Origin: Colwellia sp. 39_35_sub15_T18
GTDB taxonomy: Bacteria; Pseudomonadota; Gammaproteobacteria; Enterobacterales; Alteromonadaceae
Assembly: GCA_002162675.1 (NCBI GenBank)
Contig: MAAE01000007.1
Location: forward strand, 124,001 to 188,000
Length of the DNA stretch: 64,000 nt
Reading direction: 5' to 3'
The notes under the pieces were generated by a model. That model saw nothing but the letters and a program-made list of their open reading frames with translations, was not told the origin of the DNA and searched no databases. The position numbers and the translations under genes were made by a program. Within the stretch, counting starts at the first letter, position 1. Each line of letters begins with the position of its first letter. Positions 49,570-57,269 of the stretch are shown piece by piece.

Positions 49570-50031
49570 ATGTTTGATAAAATTTTAATCAGCCGATGCT
49601 TTTTAGGGGATAAGGTTCGTTACAATGGCGAACAGAAGCGTCTTGAGCAGTCATTAATTACCTTATGGCAACAACAAAACCGTTTGGTGGCTATTTGCCC
49701 CGAAGTTTCAGGAGGGTTATCGGTACCAAGAGAGCCCGCCGAGCAAAACCTAGCCCGTGATCAAGTATTCACCCAAACAGGCGTTAATGTCACCATGCAA
49801 TTTAACGAGGGCGCACAACAAAGCCTAGCGCTATGCAAAAAGCATCACCTGCGTTTTGCCTTGTTGAAGGAATCGAGCCCCTCTTGTGGGAGCACGTTGA
49901 TTTACGATGGTTCATTTTCTAATAAGAAAATTAGCGGCCAAGGAGTGACCAGTCGCTTACTTACTCAGGCAGGTATTAAGGTTTTTTCTGAGCATAATCT
50001 AGCAGCTTTAGCGAAATTACTTGATAAATAA
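49570..50031 (+). CDS. DUF523 family protein
   Basis: 153 residues. The DUF523 pattern is clear: KILISRCFLGDKVRYNGEQK at the N-terminus, AICPEVSGGLSVPREPAEQ in the middle, and FALLKESSPSCGSTLIYDG with the conserved SPSCG. The conserved cysteines (CFLG, CPE, SPSCG) suggest metal or redox chemistry, but the family has no firm function that I can state. Translated with the preceding small protein. Confidence 0.92.
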   Translation: MFDKILISRCFLGDKVRYNGEQKRLEQSLITLWQQQNRLVAICPEVSGGLSVPREPAEQNLARDQVFTQTGVNVTMQFNEGAQQSLALCKKHHLRFALLKESSPSCGSTLIYDGSFSNKKISGQGVTSRLLTQAGIKVFSEHNLAALAKLLDK

Positions 50032-50033
50032 TG

Positions 50034-50077
50034 TCTATTCTCTATTCTCTATTCTCTATTCTCTATTCTCTATTCTC
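50034..50077. repeat. 7-bp microsatellite (TCTATTC, six units)
   Basis: Six perfect TCTATTC units (50034-50075) plus TC. The repeat starts two bases after the DUF523 stop codon and overlaps the last codons and stop of the convergent GGDEF-type gene, so unit gain or loss shifts where that protein ends. Confidence 0.95.
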
Positions 50078-51046
50078 AGTCATAATAGCTTTACGGCTAC
50101 GGCTAATAAACTGATTTAGCCCTTCTTTGGGCTGCATTTCCCCCACGCCTAATGAAACACTCATTTTAGGAAGACGAATGCCTGATTGCACACTAACAAA
50201 ACGCAATTTCTCTACACCTTGTTTTATTTTTTCAGCTATTTCGGTGGCAATACCACCGTCAACATCGGGTAACAAGACAATAAATTCATCATTAGCTGAA
50301 CGTACCGGCAAGCCGCTATCATCAACATAACTGGCTACTTTTTTGGCTATTTTTGATAAAATAACATCACCGATTAAATCGCCAAACTTTTCACTAAAGT
50401 GGGTAAAATGATCAACGCTCACCACAATCGCGGCTACCGCCCTATCCGCATCTTCAGTCAACCAAGTATCTATATGCTGTGACATTGCTTTGCGATTATA
50501 TAGCCCGGTCACTGGGTCTAAATAAATCTCCTGACGCACCTCTTCTAACTCATCTTCTAGCGCTTTGGTCTGTTGTTGTGATTGTTGTAATTGTTCAGCC
50601 AATTGCTGCTGTTGTTTTTTAAAAGACAATGAAGCTCGGTGCAATTGCGTAATCGCTGTTTTTACTGCGGATTTATCATGAGACATTAAGGCAGGAATAT
50701 TGTCATCTAATTGTTCAATGAGTTCTTGGGAGCTCGAGGTCGATAACTGACAACTGTGCTGAACTTGTGCAAATAATTGGCCGAGATCAGCAACAATTTC
50801 ATGACGAAATTTACTTTGTTCAAGGCAGTGTTCTTTATAAGATTGTTCCATAAAAAAACCATCTATTGCCTTGCCTGACAACAATATGCGTTTAATGCTA
50901 GCAACAAGTATGGGATTGTTTTTCTTGCAATATTCATAACTAACGGCGTAATTAATGGGGTTAACCGCCAAGTGCCACTGTTTTAGCTGTTTAACAGCCA
51001 GTATCATGGTTTTATCTGCTTGTTTTATCGAATCGTGATATTTCAC
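50063..51046 (-). CDS. Soluble GGDEF-family protein with degenerate signature (ANDEF)
   Basis: 327 residues, no membrane helix. The N-terminal helical domain (about 1-120; ILAVKQLKQWHLAVNPINYA, FFMEQSYKEHCLEQSK) is followed by a Gln-rich coiled coil (SLSFKKQQQQLAEQLQQSQQ) and a GGDEF domain starting LDPVTGLYNRKAM. The active-site loop reads RSANDEFIVLLP near residue 250 instead of RxGGDEF. The second glycine, which contacts GTP in active cyclases, is Asn, so catalysis is doubtful; a receptor or regulatory role is more likely. The C-terminus (TENRE) is coded by a 7-bp microsatellite. Confidence 0.9.
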   Translation of the reverse strand: MKYHDSIKQADKTMILAVKQLKQWHLAVNPINYAVSYEYCKKNNPILVASIKRILLSGKAIDGFFMEQSYKEHCLEQSKFRHEIVADLGQLFAQVQHSCQLSTSSSQELIEQLDDNIPALMSHDKSAVKTAITQLHRASLSFKKQQQQLAEQLQQSQQQTKALEDELEEVRQEIYLDPVTGLYNRKAMSQHIDTWLTEDADRAVAAIVVSVDHFTHFSEKFGDLIGDVILSKIAKKVASYVDDSGLPVRSANDEFIVLLPDVDGGIATEIAEKIKQGVEKLRFVSVQSGIRLPKMSVSLGVGEMQPKEGLNQFISRSRKAIMTENRE

Positions 51047-51222
51047 CGATTCACCTCATTGAGTTGTGGCACTCCTTGTCGCCTTTATAGTACTCTTTGG
51101 TACCTCTTAGTTTATTCTCTAGTATCTCAGAGCAAATATCTACCAAATTTATGTTATTTATCTGTTACCTTAGTTAATCACTAAAGTAACGTAATCAAAT
51201 TGTCACTATTGGGCTATTTAGA

Positions 51223-53028
51223 ATGAAATTTTTATTTCCTATTATTATTGTATTTTCGCTAATAAGTTGTAGTCAGATTCCCCAGACAATGGATAAGTCC
51301 AAAAATATTTCCTCAAGTAAAAGCGATCAACAATTACAGCAATTAATTATTACTCACCAACAGTTTTATCAGCAATCTAGCCCTTTTAACGACCCACAGG
51401 TCGGCGGTAATAACGGTAGATTGCCTAACTTATCACCAAAATATTTGGCTGAGCAGAATGAAAAGCTCAATAGCATATATCAAGCGTTGGTTAATATTGA
51501 CAGCAACACGCTGAGTAAAGAAAACCAAATCAATAGTGCAGTATTAATTTATGCCATTAAAAACCAACTAGACAGCTATCGTAATAAAGAACACTACATG
51601 CCATTAACTGCTGAGTCAGGCTTTCATGTTTGGATAGCCAATATAATTCAACAAGTTAACTTTAAAAGCACGCAAGATTATCGAGACTATTTATCAAAAT
51701 TACGTGCCATTCCTCGCTATTTTGACCAACAAACGGCTTGGATGAATTTAGGTATAAAGGCAGGGATCACTCAACCCAAGATAGTGCTAAAAGGATTTGA
51801 GCAATCTATCAAAGCCTATATAGTGAGTGATGTTAGTAACAGCGACTATTATCAACCCTTTAAAAAAATGTCAGCACAAGTAACAGCCGCAACACAAGCA
51901 ACACTCAAACAAGAAGCAAAAGCAATACTTCGCGAGCAGGTGATTCCTGCGTATCAAAAATACTACCACTTTATGGTGAATCGCTATCAAGCCAATGCTC
52001 GCGACAATATTGCCGCCACATCATTACCCAATGGCAAGGCTTACTACCAAAATAGAGTACAGCATTACACGACTTTACCGTTGAGCGCTGATGCAATACA
52101 TCAACAAGGCTTAGCCGAAGTTAAACGTATTCGCGCTGAAATGGATGTTATTATCAAGCAGGTAAAGTTTGAGGGTGATTTTGCTACTTTTGTCGAATTT
52201 TTACGTAGCGATGAACAATTTTATGCCAAAACCCCAACAGCATTATTAAAAGAGGCCTCTTTTATTGCCAAGCAAATGGACGCTAAATTACCCGCTTTGT
52301 TTAAAACCTTACCAAGAACCCCTTATGGCGTTATTGAAGTGCCAGCAAACATTGCGCCCAAATATACTACCGGCCGCTACTCTGGCCCTGCTCGCGATGA
52401 TCAGGCCGGCAATTACTGGGTGAATACTTATCGACTTGATAGGCGCCCTTTATATGTACTGACCGCATTAACATTACATGAAGCTGTGCCGGGGCATCAT
52501 TTACAAGGTTCAATTGCTAAAGAAATGAAAAATGTGCCCAAGTTTCGCAACCGCACCTATATTTCGGCATTTGGCGAAGGTTGGGGCTTATATTCAGAGT
52601 ATTTAGGCCTTGAGGCAGGTATGTATCAAAATCCGTATCACAACTTTGGCCGCTTAACTTATGAAATGTGGCGAGCATGTCGCCTTGTTGTTGATACAGG
52701 CATGCATGCAAAAGGTTGGTCACGTCAGCGAGCTATTAATTACCTTGCTGATAATACCGCATTATCTTTACATAATGTACAAACAGAAATTGATCGTTAT
52801 ATTTCATGGCCAGGCCAAGCTTTATCATACAAGATTGGCGAATTAACCATTAAGCGTTTACGTGAAAAAGCAGAAAACACCTTAGCAGATGACTTTGATT
52901 TACGTGACTTTCACGATCAAGTTTTAAAAAATGGTTCTATGCCATTGCACATGTTAGAAAAAGTAATAGATGATTATATTGCTAACGAAAAGATAAAGCA
53001 TGATAAAGCGAAAGAAGCTAATAATTAG
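51223..53028 (+). CDS. DUF885-family lipoprotein, predicted zinc peptidase
   Basis: 601 residues. Lipoprotein signal peptide MKFLFPIIIVFSLISCSQIP with the lipid-modified Cys at 16. The DUF885 core includes NGKAYYQNRVQHYTTLPLSA, then the metal motif H419-EAVPGHH-426 and the downstream FGEGWGLYSEYLGLE that supplies a third ligand. Such proteins are predicted metallopeptidases attached to the envelope; substrates are unknown. The 3' end faces a convergently oriented c-di-GMP riboswitch-like RNA (below). Confidence 0.92.
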   Translation: MKFLFPIIIVFSLISCSQIPQTMDKSKNISSSKSDQQLQQLIITHQQFYQQSSPFNDPQVGGNNGRLPNLSPKYLAEQNEKLNSIYQALVNIDSNTLSKENQINSAVLIYAIKNQLDSYRNKEHYMPLTAESGFHVWIANIIQQVNFKSTQDYRDYLSKLRAIPRYFDQQTAWMNLGIKAGITQPKIVLKGFEQSIKAYIVSDVSNSDYYQPFKKMSAQVTAATQATLKQEAKAILREQVIPAYQKYYHFMVNRYQANARDNIAATSLPNGKAYYQNRVQHYTTLPLSADAIHQQGLAEVKRIRAEMDVIIKQVKFEGDFATFVEFLRSDEQFYAKTPTALLKEASFIAKQMDAKLPALFKTLPRTPYGVIEVPANIAPKYTTGRYSGPARDDQAGNYWVNTYRLDRRPLYVLTALTLHEAVPGHHLQGSIAKEMKNVPKFRNRTYISAFGEGWGLYSEYLGLEAGMYQNPYHNFGRLTYEMWRACRLVVDTGMHAKGWSRQRAINYLADNTALSLHNVQTEIDRYISWPGQALSYKIGELTIKRLREKAENTLADDFDLRDFHDQVLKNGSMPLHMLEKVIDDYIANEKIKHDKAKEANN

Positions 53029-53120
53029 AAGATAAGAGTTAGAAGATAAGTATTTGGACATAAATATTAGAAAGTAAGTATTAGGGAATATAGGGGATAA
53101 GAAAGCTAATAACTGGCTGT

Positions 53121-53164
53121 AAAAACAAGGCAAGGAAGCCACGCAAAGTAGACCGAGGAAACAG
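53121..53164 (-). terminator. Anti-aptamer arm and putative terminator of the riboswitch RNA
   Basis: On the minus strand this segment contains GTTTCC, CGGTCTA, ACTTTGCGT and TTGCCTTG, each complementary to pieces of the upstream aptamer (GGAAAC, ACGCAAAGT, CAAGGGCAA with one bulge), and ends in TTGTTTTT. Pairing with the aptamer would form a long imperfect hairpin followed by a T-run: a plausible ligand-dependent terminator. Confidence 0.5.
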
Positions 53165-53204
53165 ACAGAAAGCTGTTAAAATAGAAGAGCCCCCACTACA
53201 TCTA

Positions 53205-53304
53205 AATTTGGCAGTCCCGCTGTCATAGGTTTCCCGTTAGACCGGTAACTTTGCGTCTCTAACTTTCGTTAGATTTGCCCTTGTCGAGCTTTAGCAGCTC
53301 AAGG
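53205..53304 (-). ncRNA. Cyclic-di-GMP-I (GEMM-I) riboswitch-like aptamer
   Basis: Read on the minus strand, GGGCAAA (53280-53274) is followed by the CTAAC-GAAA-GTTAG stem-loop (53272-53259). Next come the core AGACGCAAAG (53258-53249), then TTACCGGTCTAA and, after a GGGAAACC hairpin, TATGACAGC-GGGACTGCC ending at 53210. GGGCAAA, the GNRA tetraloop stem, GACGCAAAG and the A-TGA-AGC...GCC segment are the signature elements of class-I c-di-GMP aptamers, in the right order and spacing (compare Vibrio Vc2). A 5' hairpin (CCTTGAGCT...AGCTCGACAAGG) precedes it. Orientation is confirmed by the GAAA loop and by the promoter just upstream. No open reading frame follows on this strand before the antisense of the DUF885 gene. 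Confidence 0.78.
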
Positions 53305-53306
53305 TC

Positions 53307-53334
53307 ATTATAAGCCATGATTTTAGATTGTAAA
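53307..53334 (-). promoter_or_regulatory. Sigma-70 promoter of the riboswitch RNA
   Basis: On the minus strand TTTACA (53334-53329), a 16-bp spacer and TATAAT (53312-53307). Transcription would start near 53300, immediately before the 5' hairpin and aptamer. Confidence 0.75.
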
Positions 53335-53409
53335 CAAAAAAAACTAACAAGTGAGCAAAAATCACGTTAAAATAATATTTAGACTCTAACCAAAGCTGCG
53401 TTTTTACTG

Positions 53410-55272
53410 ATGTTCTCTATAAAAAAAATATTTTTTTTATTTAAAATTTTAACCACTATCACCTTTGGTTTTAGTGTTTCTAATGCCTTTGCAAGTGAAA
53501 ATACTTTAGTGATGCAAGAGCAGCTCATCAAACAAGTAGAGTATTTATTTCAACAAAACCCTGAAAGCTTACGCTCTGATGAGGTGATCCCCCTAAGCAA
53601 TAAAATAATTCCTCACCGTAATAAATACCCCAATGAAATTGTTACCAAAACTTATTTGTTGCTCATTGACATTGCCATGAATAAAGGAGAGCTAGCAACC
53701 GCGTTTCAATTTGCCCAAGATGGCATAAAATTAACCAACTCAAGCCAAAAAACTTATCTTTGTTTACAAGTACAACTAGCAAAAATTTTTACCGCAAAAA
53801 AACACTACAAAAAGCTACTCAACGTTACTGAACAAACGATTAAATCTCCCATAACTAAAGGTAATGCTAAATATTTATTGTTTGCGCTAAGTTATAGAAG
53901 CGCCGCTTATGCCATGCTATCGCAACCCGGTAAAGCGCTAAAAGACATGCAACAAGTTCAAAATATTATTAAACAAAACCCTGCCTTTAATGAACACATT
54001 TCTTTGTTGTCTATTTTAGCTAATGCTTATTACCACTTGGGTGACTTTGAAACCTCTCTCACCGTACAACTGAAAATATTGAAACTTCGTTTTAATCTCA
54101 ACAAATTAGAGAATGTTGACCAAACATATTACCACCTAGGCAATGCTTATTTTAGCTTACAGCGCTACAACGATGCCTATAACGCTTATTGGGAAGCTAA
54201 ACGATATGCAGAAAAAAAATCCGCCCCCATCTATGCTGCTTATGCTGGACAAGGTTTAGCCTTAACATTGCAACAGCAACAACAATATTCACAGGCAACA
54301 ACAGAGCTGCTACAAGCGAAAAAAATATTTCATCAACACAATTTAACAACATCCTATTTAGAGACACTTATCACGCTTGCGCAAATAAGCCGTGCAACCA
54401 AGCAATTACCGGCAAGTTTACACTACTTAACTACGGCAGAAAAAATAGCTGAAAATGTTATATTGAATAAAAATTATATTATTTTTTACCAATTACTTGC
54501 TCAGATGTATTTAGATAAAGGTGCAGTTGATAGCGCTTATTTTTGGCAAAAAAAATACAGCCAAGCTTTACTTAACAATAAACCCATCAATATCAATGCC
54601 AAGGCGAATAAAAAACAAAACCTTGTCGACAGTTCAAAAGCTAGAAAGTTAACCTTGAAGTTGGCAGAGCAAAGTGAATTAACCAGTACTTTTGCAAGTA
54701 AGTATCAGCAACAACAAACCATAATTTTCCTGCTGGCCTTCATCATAATAACGCTATTATTTAGCCAACTAGTTATCTGGCTAAGACGCAGAGCCAAGCG
54801 TTCGAAAAACAAGTATGACGCCCAAGATAAATTTAATGTGACTTTAGCAAACCCAGCTCAAACAAAGCAGCTATACCGAACTAATTTTAATATGGCAAAA
54901 AAATACTCCTATTCGTTAACATTAGGTTATATTTCAATTACTAATTGGCAAGAGTTAACGTTCAAGTTTAACCAAAAGGTTGTCAATGAAGTGAGTGTCG
55001 GTATTGCGAATTTAATTCATGAGTATACCAATGAATTTGAGCATGCGGGCTTGATTAATGACGGTGAATATTTACTCTTTTTCCCTCATCAAAGCAAAGA
55101 AGAAGCTAACTTGACAATGGAAAAAATAATACAGGCGTTACGATTAAGATTTTTTGCCAATTTAGGGGAGTTTTCAGTTACACTCTCTTATTCAATAGAA
55201 AGTCCAGATTTTCAAGATATAGACCCTTATATTTTTCTGTCGCGACTAAGCGCGGCAGTAAAATCAATATAA
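53410..55272 (+). CDS. TPR-domain membrane protein with degenerate GGDEF domain
   Basis: 620 residues. Signal peptide (LFKILTTITFGFSVSNAFAS) and a periplasmic array of tetratricopeptide-like helices (about 30-400), clear in YYHLGDFETSLTVQLKILKL and TYYHLGNAYFSLQRYNDAYN. A transmembrane helix follows (TIIFLLAFIIITLLFSQLVI, near 438-457). The C-terminal domain (about 490-620) has GGDEF-like architecture, but NDGEYLLFFP replaces the RxGGDEF loop, so cyclase activity is not expected. It probably acts as a periplasmic sensor signalling through a receptor-like GGDEF fold. Divergent from the c-di-GMP riboswitch RNA. Followed 26 bp later by a coiled-coil membrane protein. Confidence 0.85.
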   Translation: MFSIKKIFFLFKILTTITFGFSVSNAFASENTLVMQEQLIKQVEYLFQQNPESLRSDEVIPLSNKIIPHRNKYPNEIVTKTYLLLIDIAMNKGELATAFQFAQDGIKLTNSSQKTYLCLQVQLAKIFTAKKHYKKLLNVTEQTIKSPITKGNAKYLLFALSYRSAAYAMLSQPGKALKDMQQVQNIIKQNPAFNEHISLLSILANAYYHLGDFETSLTVQLKILKLRFNLNKLENVDQTYYHLGNAYFSLQRYNDAYNAYWEAKRYAEKKSAPIYAAYAGQGLALTLQQQQQYSQATTELLQAKKIFHQHNLTTSYLETLITLAQISRATKQLPASLHYLTTAEKIAENVILNKNYIIFYQLLAQMYLDKGAVDSAYFWQKKYSQALLNNKPININAKANKKQNLVDSSKARKLTLKLAEQSELTSTFASKYQQQQTIIFLLAFIIITLLFSQLVIWLRRRAKRSKNKYDAQDKFNVTLANPAQTKQLYRTNFNMAKKYSYSLTLGYISITNWQELTFKFNQKVVNEVSVGIANLIHEYTNEFEHAGLINDGEYLLFFPHQSKEEANLTMEKIIQALRLRFFANLGEFSVTLSYSIESPDFQDIDPYIFLSRLSAAVKSI

Positions 55273-55298
55273 GCATACCCATAAATTTTAGGTGAAAA

Positions 55299-55799
55299 AT
55301 GTTCGCTGTATTACTCATTACTGTTCTTTTCGTTGCTATTAGTGTTTATTTTTATTTTCGTTCTGAAAAATTACAACGTGATTTACTTATTTCAAAACGC
55401 GAATTAGCCAATACTCAAAAAGAGAGTATAGCGTTATCGAAATCAATTGCATTGCTTGCTAGTAGTCATGAAGACTTCGTTAAAACCCGGCTCAATCTAC
55501 TCATCGCTAAAACAGAGCAATCATCAGAAAAAAGTGATGTGAGTCTGCTAAAACCATTGATTAGTAATTATGCAATTATTTTTCGAGAGTGTTTAACGGG
55601 TAAAGGGAAAATGCAAAAAATCATTAAGAAATGTTTTAGTAATCAAGATCCTGAAGTATTCAAAGAGTTTACCCATAAAGTAATTAAAGCTGACACCAAA
55701 TTTCAACGCTTATGGGGGAGTAATAACTTAACCGGGTTCGTTTCGTTAGTGGAGTCACTATTAATAAAGTACGATGGGGTAAAAAAAACAGATAAGTAG
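55299..55799 (+). CDS. Small membrane-anchored coiled-coil protein, unknown
   Basis: 166 residues. An N-terminal transmembrane helix MFAVLLITVLFVAISVYFYF, then a basic and helical coiled coil (SEKLQRDLLISKRELANTQK, residues about 23-60), then a soluble helical domain with NYAIIFRECLTGKGKMQKII and RLWGSNNLTGFVSLVESLLI. No family recognised. It directly follows the TPR-GGDEF-like gene, so the two are probably cotranscribed and may act together at the inner membrane. Confidence 0.72.
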   Translation: MFAVLLITVLFVAISVYFYFRSEKLQRDLLISKRELANTQKESIALSKSIALLASSHEDFVKTRLNLLIAKTEQSSEKSDVSLLKPLISNYAIIFRECLTGKGKMQKIIKKCFSNQDPEVFKEFTHKVIKADTKFQRLWGSNNLTGFVSLVESLLIKYDGVKKTDK

Positions 55800-55856
55800 T
55801 TGGCTTTCAACGGACAAAGAAAAGCCAAACTGAATTTTATAAGTAGAGAGCTGTGA

Positions 55857-56111
55857 CTAGCCTCTAATAATGATATTGGGTGAAGTATCAATTTCACCTT
55901 CACTAGAAATAGTCGCCGCATTATCATTACATAATAATATCGCCAAGCCTCCCGCCTTATAATGACGAATGTAAGTCAAGTCATAACCAAATTGCGTCAA
56001 ACTACTGGCCGCAAATTTTTGTGCTAAAGACAGTTTATTCCATAGCGTTTCAGGCGCTGAATTTCGCTGACGTCTTTCTAGGAGTGCTTCTCTTTCTGCT
56101 ATTGCTTGCAT
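55857..56111 (-). CDS. Small conserved-looking protein, unknown
   Basis: 84 residues: MQAIAEREALLERRQRNSAP, then LWNKLSLAQKFAASSLTQFG, YDLTYIRHYKAGGLAILLCN and an ending EGEIDTSPNIIIRG. The composition and the balanced helix-then-strand pattern look like a real protein and not a shadow. The beta-rich end resembles other small Alteromonadales proteins from memory, but no family is claimed. Convergent with the membrane coiled-coil gene and divergent from tesB. Confidence 0.65.
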   Translation of the reverse strand: MQAIAEREALLERRQRNSAPETLWNKLSLAQKFAASSLTQFGYDLTYIRHYKAGGLAILLCNDNAATISSEGEIDTSPNIIIRG

Positions 56112-56280
56112 GCTGAACCTCTAATATCTAAACGTAGAAAATCCATTTAAATTACCGCTTAGTTTAAAAATTAAGCGCATATAGAGCAATTTAACTTACT
56201 TTTTTATCCACATCAATATTTATATTATAAAAAAGGCTGTTATTATGAATTAATAATAGTGGGTACAATTACATAACTAT

Positions 56281-56310
56281 AAAGAACCATAAAGAACCAT
56301 AAAGAACTAT
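56281..56310. repeat. 10-bp tandem repeat upstream of tesB
   Basis: AAAGAACCAT twice and AAAGAACTAT once, in the tesB leader 21-50 bp before the ATG. Copy number may affect leader length. No known regulator site. Confidence 0.8.
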
Positions 56311-56330
56311 AAATAATTAAGAGAACATAT

Positions 56331-57188
56331 ATGAGTGTCGTTTTAGATGAACTACTGGCTTTATTAAAATTAGAAGTTATAGAGCAAGGAATTTACCGAG
56401 GCCAAAGTCAAGATTTAGGTTTTCGGGCTTTATTTGGCGGTCAAGTCATGGGGCAAGCATTATCAGCCGCCCAAGAGACTGTTGGCGCCGATCGCTTTGT
56501 ACATTCACTTCATTCATACTTTTTACGGGCTGGAGATGCCTCAAAACCTGTGGTTTATGAGGTGGAAGATCTTCGAAACGGTGCTAGCTTTAGTACGCGT
56601 AGAGTGCAAGCCATACAAAATGGTAAAGCCATTTTTTATATGACCGCTTCTTTTCAGCAACCTGAAGAAGGCTTTGACCATCAAGATACTATGCCTGATG
56701 TTCCCTCGCCTGATGGCATACGTTCGTATGGTGATTTTATGGTTGAACACCAAGATATTTTACCCCAATCTATGCGTGAAAAATGCTTAGCTGAAAAACC
56801 TATCGAAATTCGTCCCGTTCAGCAGTATAACTGGCTCAAACCAGAAAAAGCCGCTTCACATAGTCAAAGCTGGCTAAAAACCAATGGCAGTTTACCGAAT
56901 GACTTACGCATTCATAGCTGTATGCTTGCTTATGCGTCAGACTTTCATTTTTTACTGACGGCATTATTACCGCATGGCACCAGTCATTTTAAGCCCAATT
57001 TTCAAGTCGCAACTGTCGACCATGCTATGTGGTTCCATCGACCATTTCGCTTTGATGATTGGTTGCTATATTGCATGGATAGCCCTTCAGCAAGTAATGG
57101 ACGAGGCTTAGTACGTGGGCAAATATATAATCGCCAAGGTGAATTAGTTGCTTCTACCACGCAAGAAGGTGTGATGAGACAAAGGTAA
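56331..57188 (+). CDS. tesB: Acyl-CoA thioesterase II
   Basis: 285 residues (E. coli TesB 286). A double hot-dog enzyme hydrolysing medium- to long-chain acyl-CoAs. Family features: LFGGQVMGQALSAAQETV (residues about 33-50), LHSYFLRAGDASKPVVYEVE, SFSTRRVQAIQNGKAIF, and in the second half YASDFHFLLTALLPHG with the catalytic Asp and DHAMWFHRPFRFDDWLLYCM. The third thioesterase in the window; not linked to the others. Confidence 0.97.
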   Translation: MSVVLDELLALLKLEVIEQGIYRGQSQDLGFRALFGGQVMGQALSAAQETVGADRFVHSLHSYFLRAGDASKPVVYEVEDLRNGASFSTRRVQAIQNGKAIFYMTASFQQPEEGFDHQDTMPDVPSPDGIRSYGDFMVEHQDILPQSMREKCLAEKPIEIRPVQQYNWLKPEKAASHSQSWLKTNGSLPNDLRIHSCMLAYASDFHFLLTALLPHGTSHFKPNFQVATVDHAMWFHRPFRFDDWLLYCMDSPSASNGRGLVRGQIYNRQGELVASTTQEGVMRQR

Positions 57189-57269
57189 TCAGCGATGGCA
57201 CGAAACAGTAGTGAGATATAAAAGTTGCGAGTATCGAAGCGCTTCTTTTTACCACTCGTGACTCATCAC

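Noticed and set aside
53020..53105. Imperfect AGAAGATAAG/TATTAG-type short repeats after the DUF885 gene
   Set aside because: Low-complexity purine-rich DNA; repeats are irregular and do not suggest a defined element.
52954..53142. 62-codon minus-strand frame right after the riboswitch core, hydrophobic translation
   Set aside because: It starts with GTG inside the anti-aptamer arm, has no ribosome site and overlaps the DUF885 gene end antisense. Hydrophobicity is expected from AT-rich DNA. It was considered as the riboswitch target but is not convincing.
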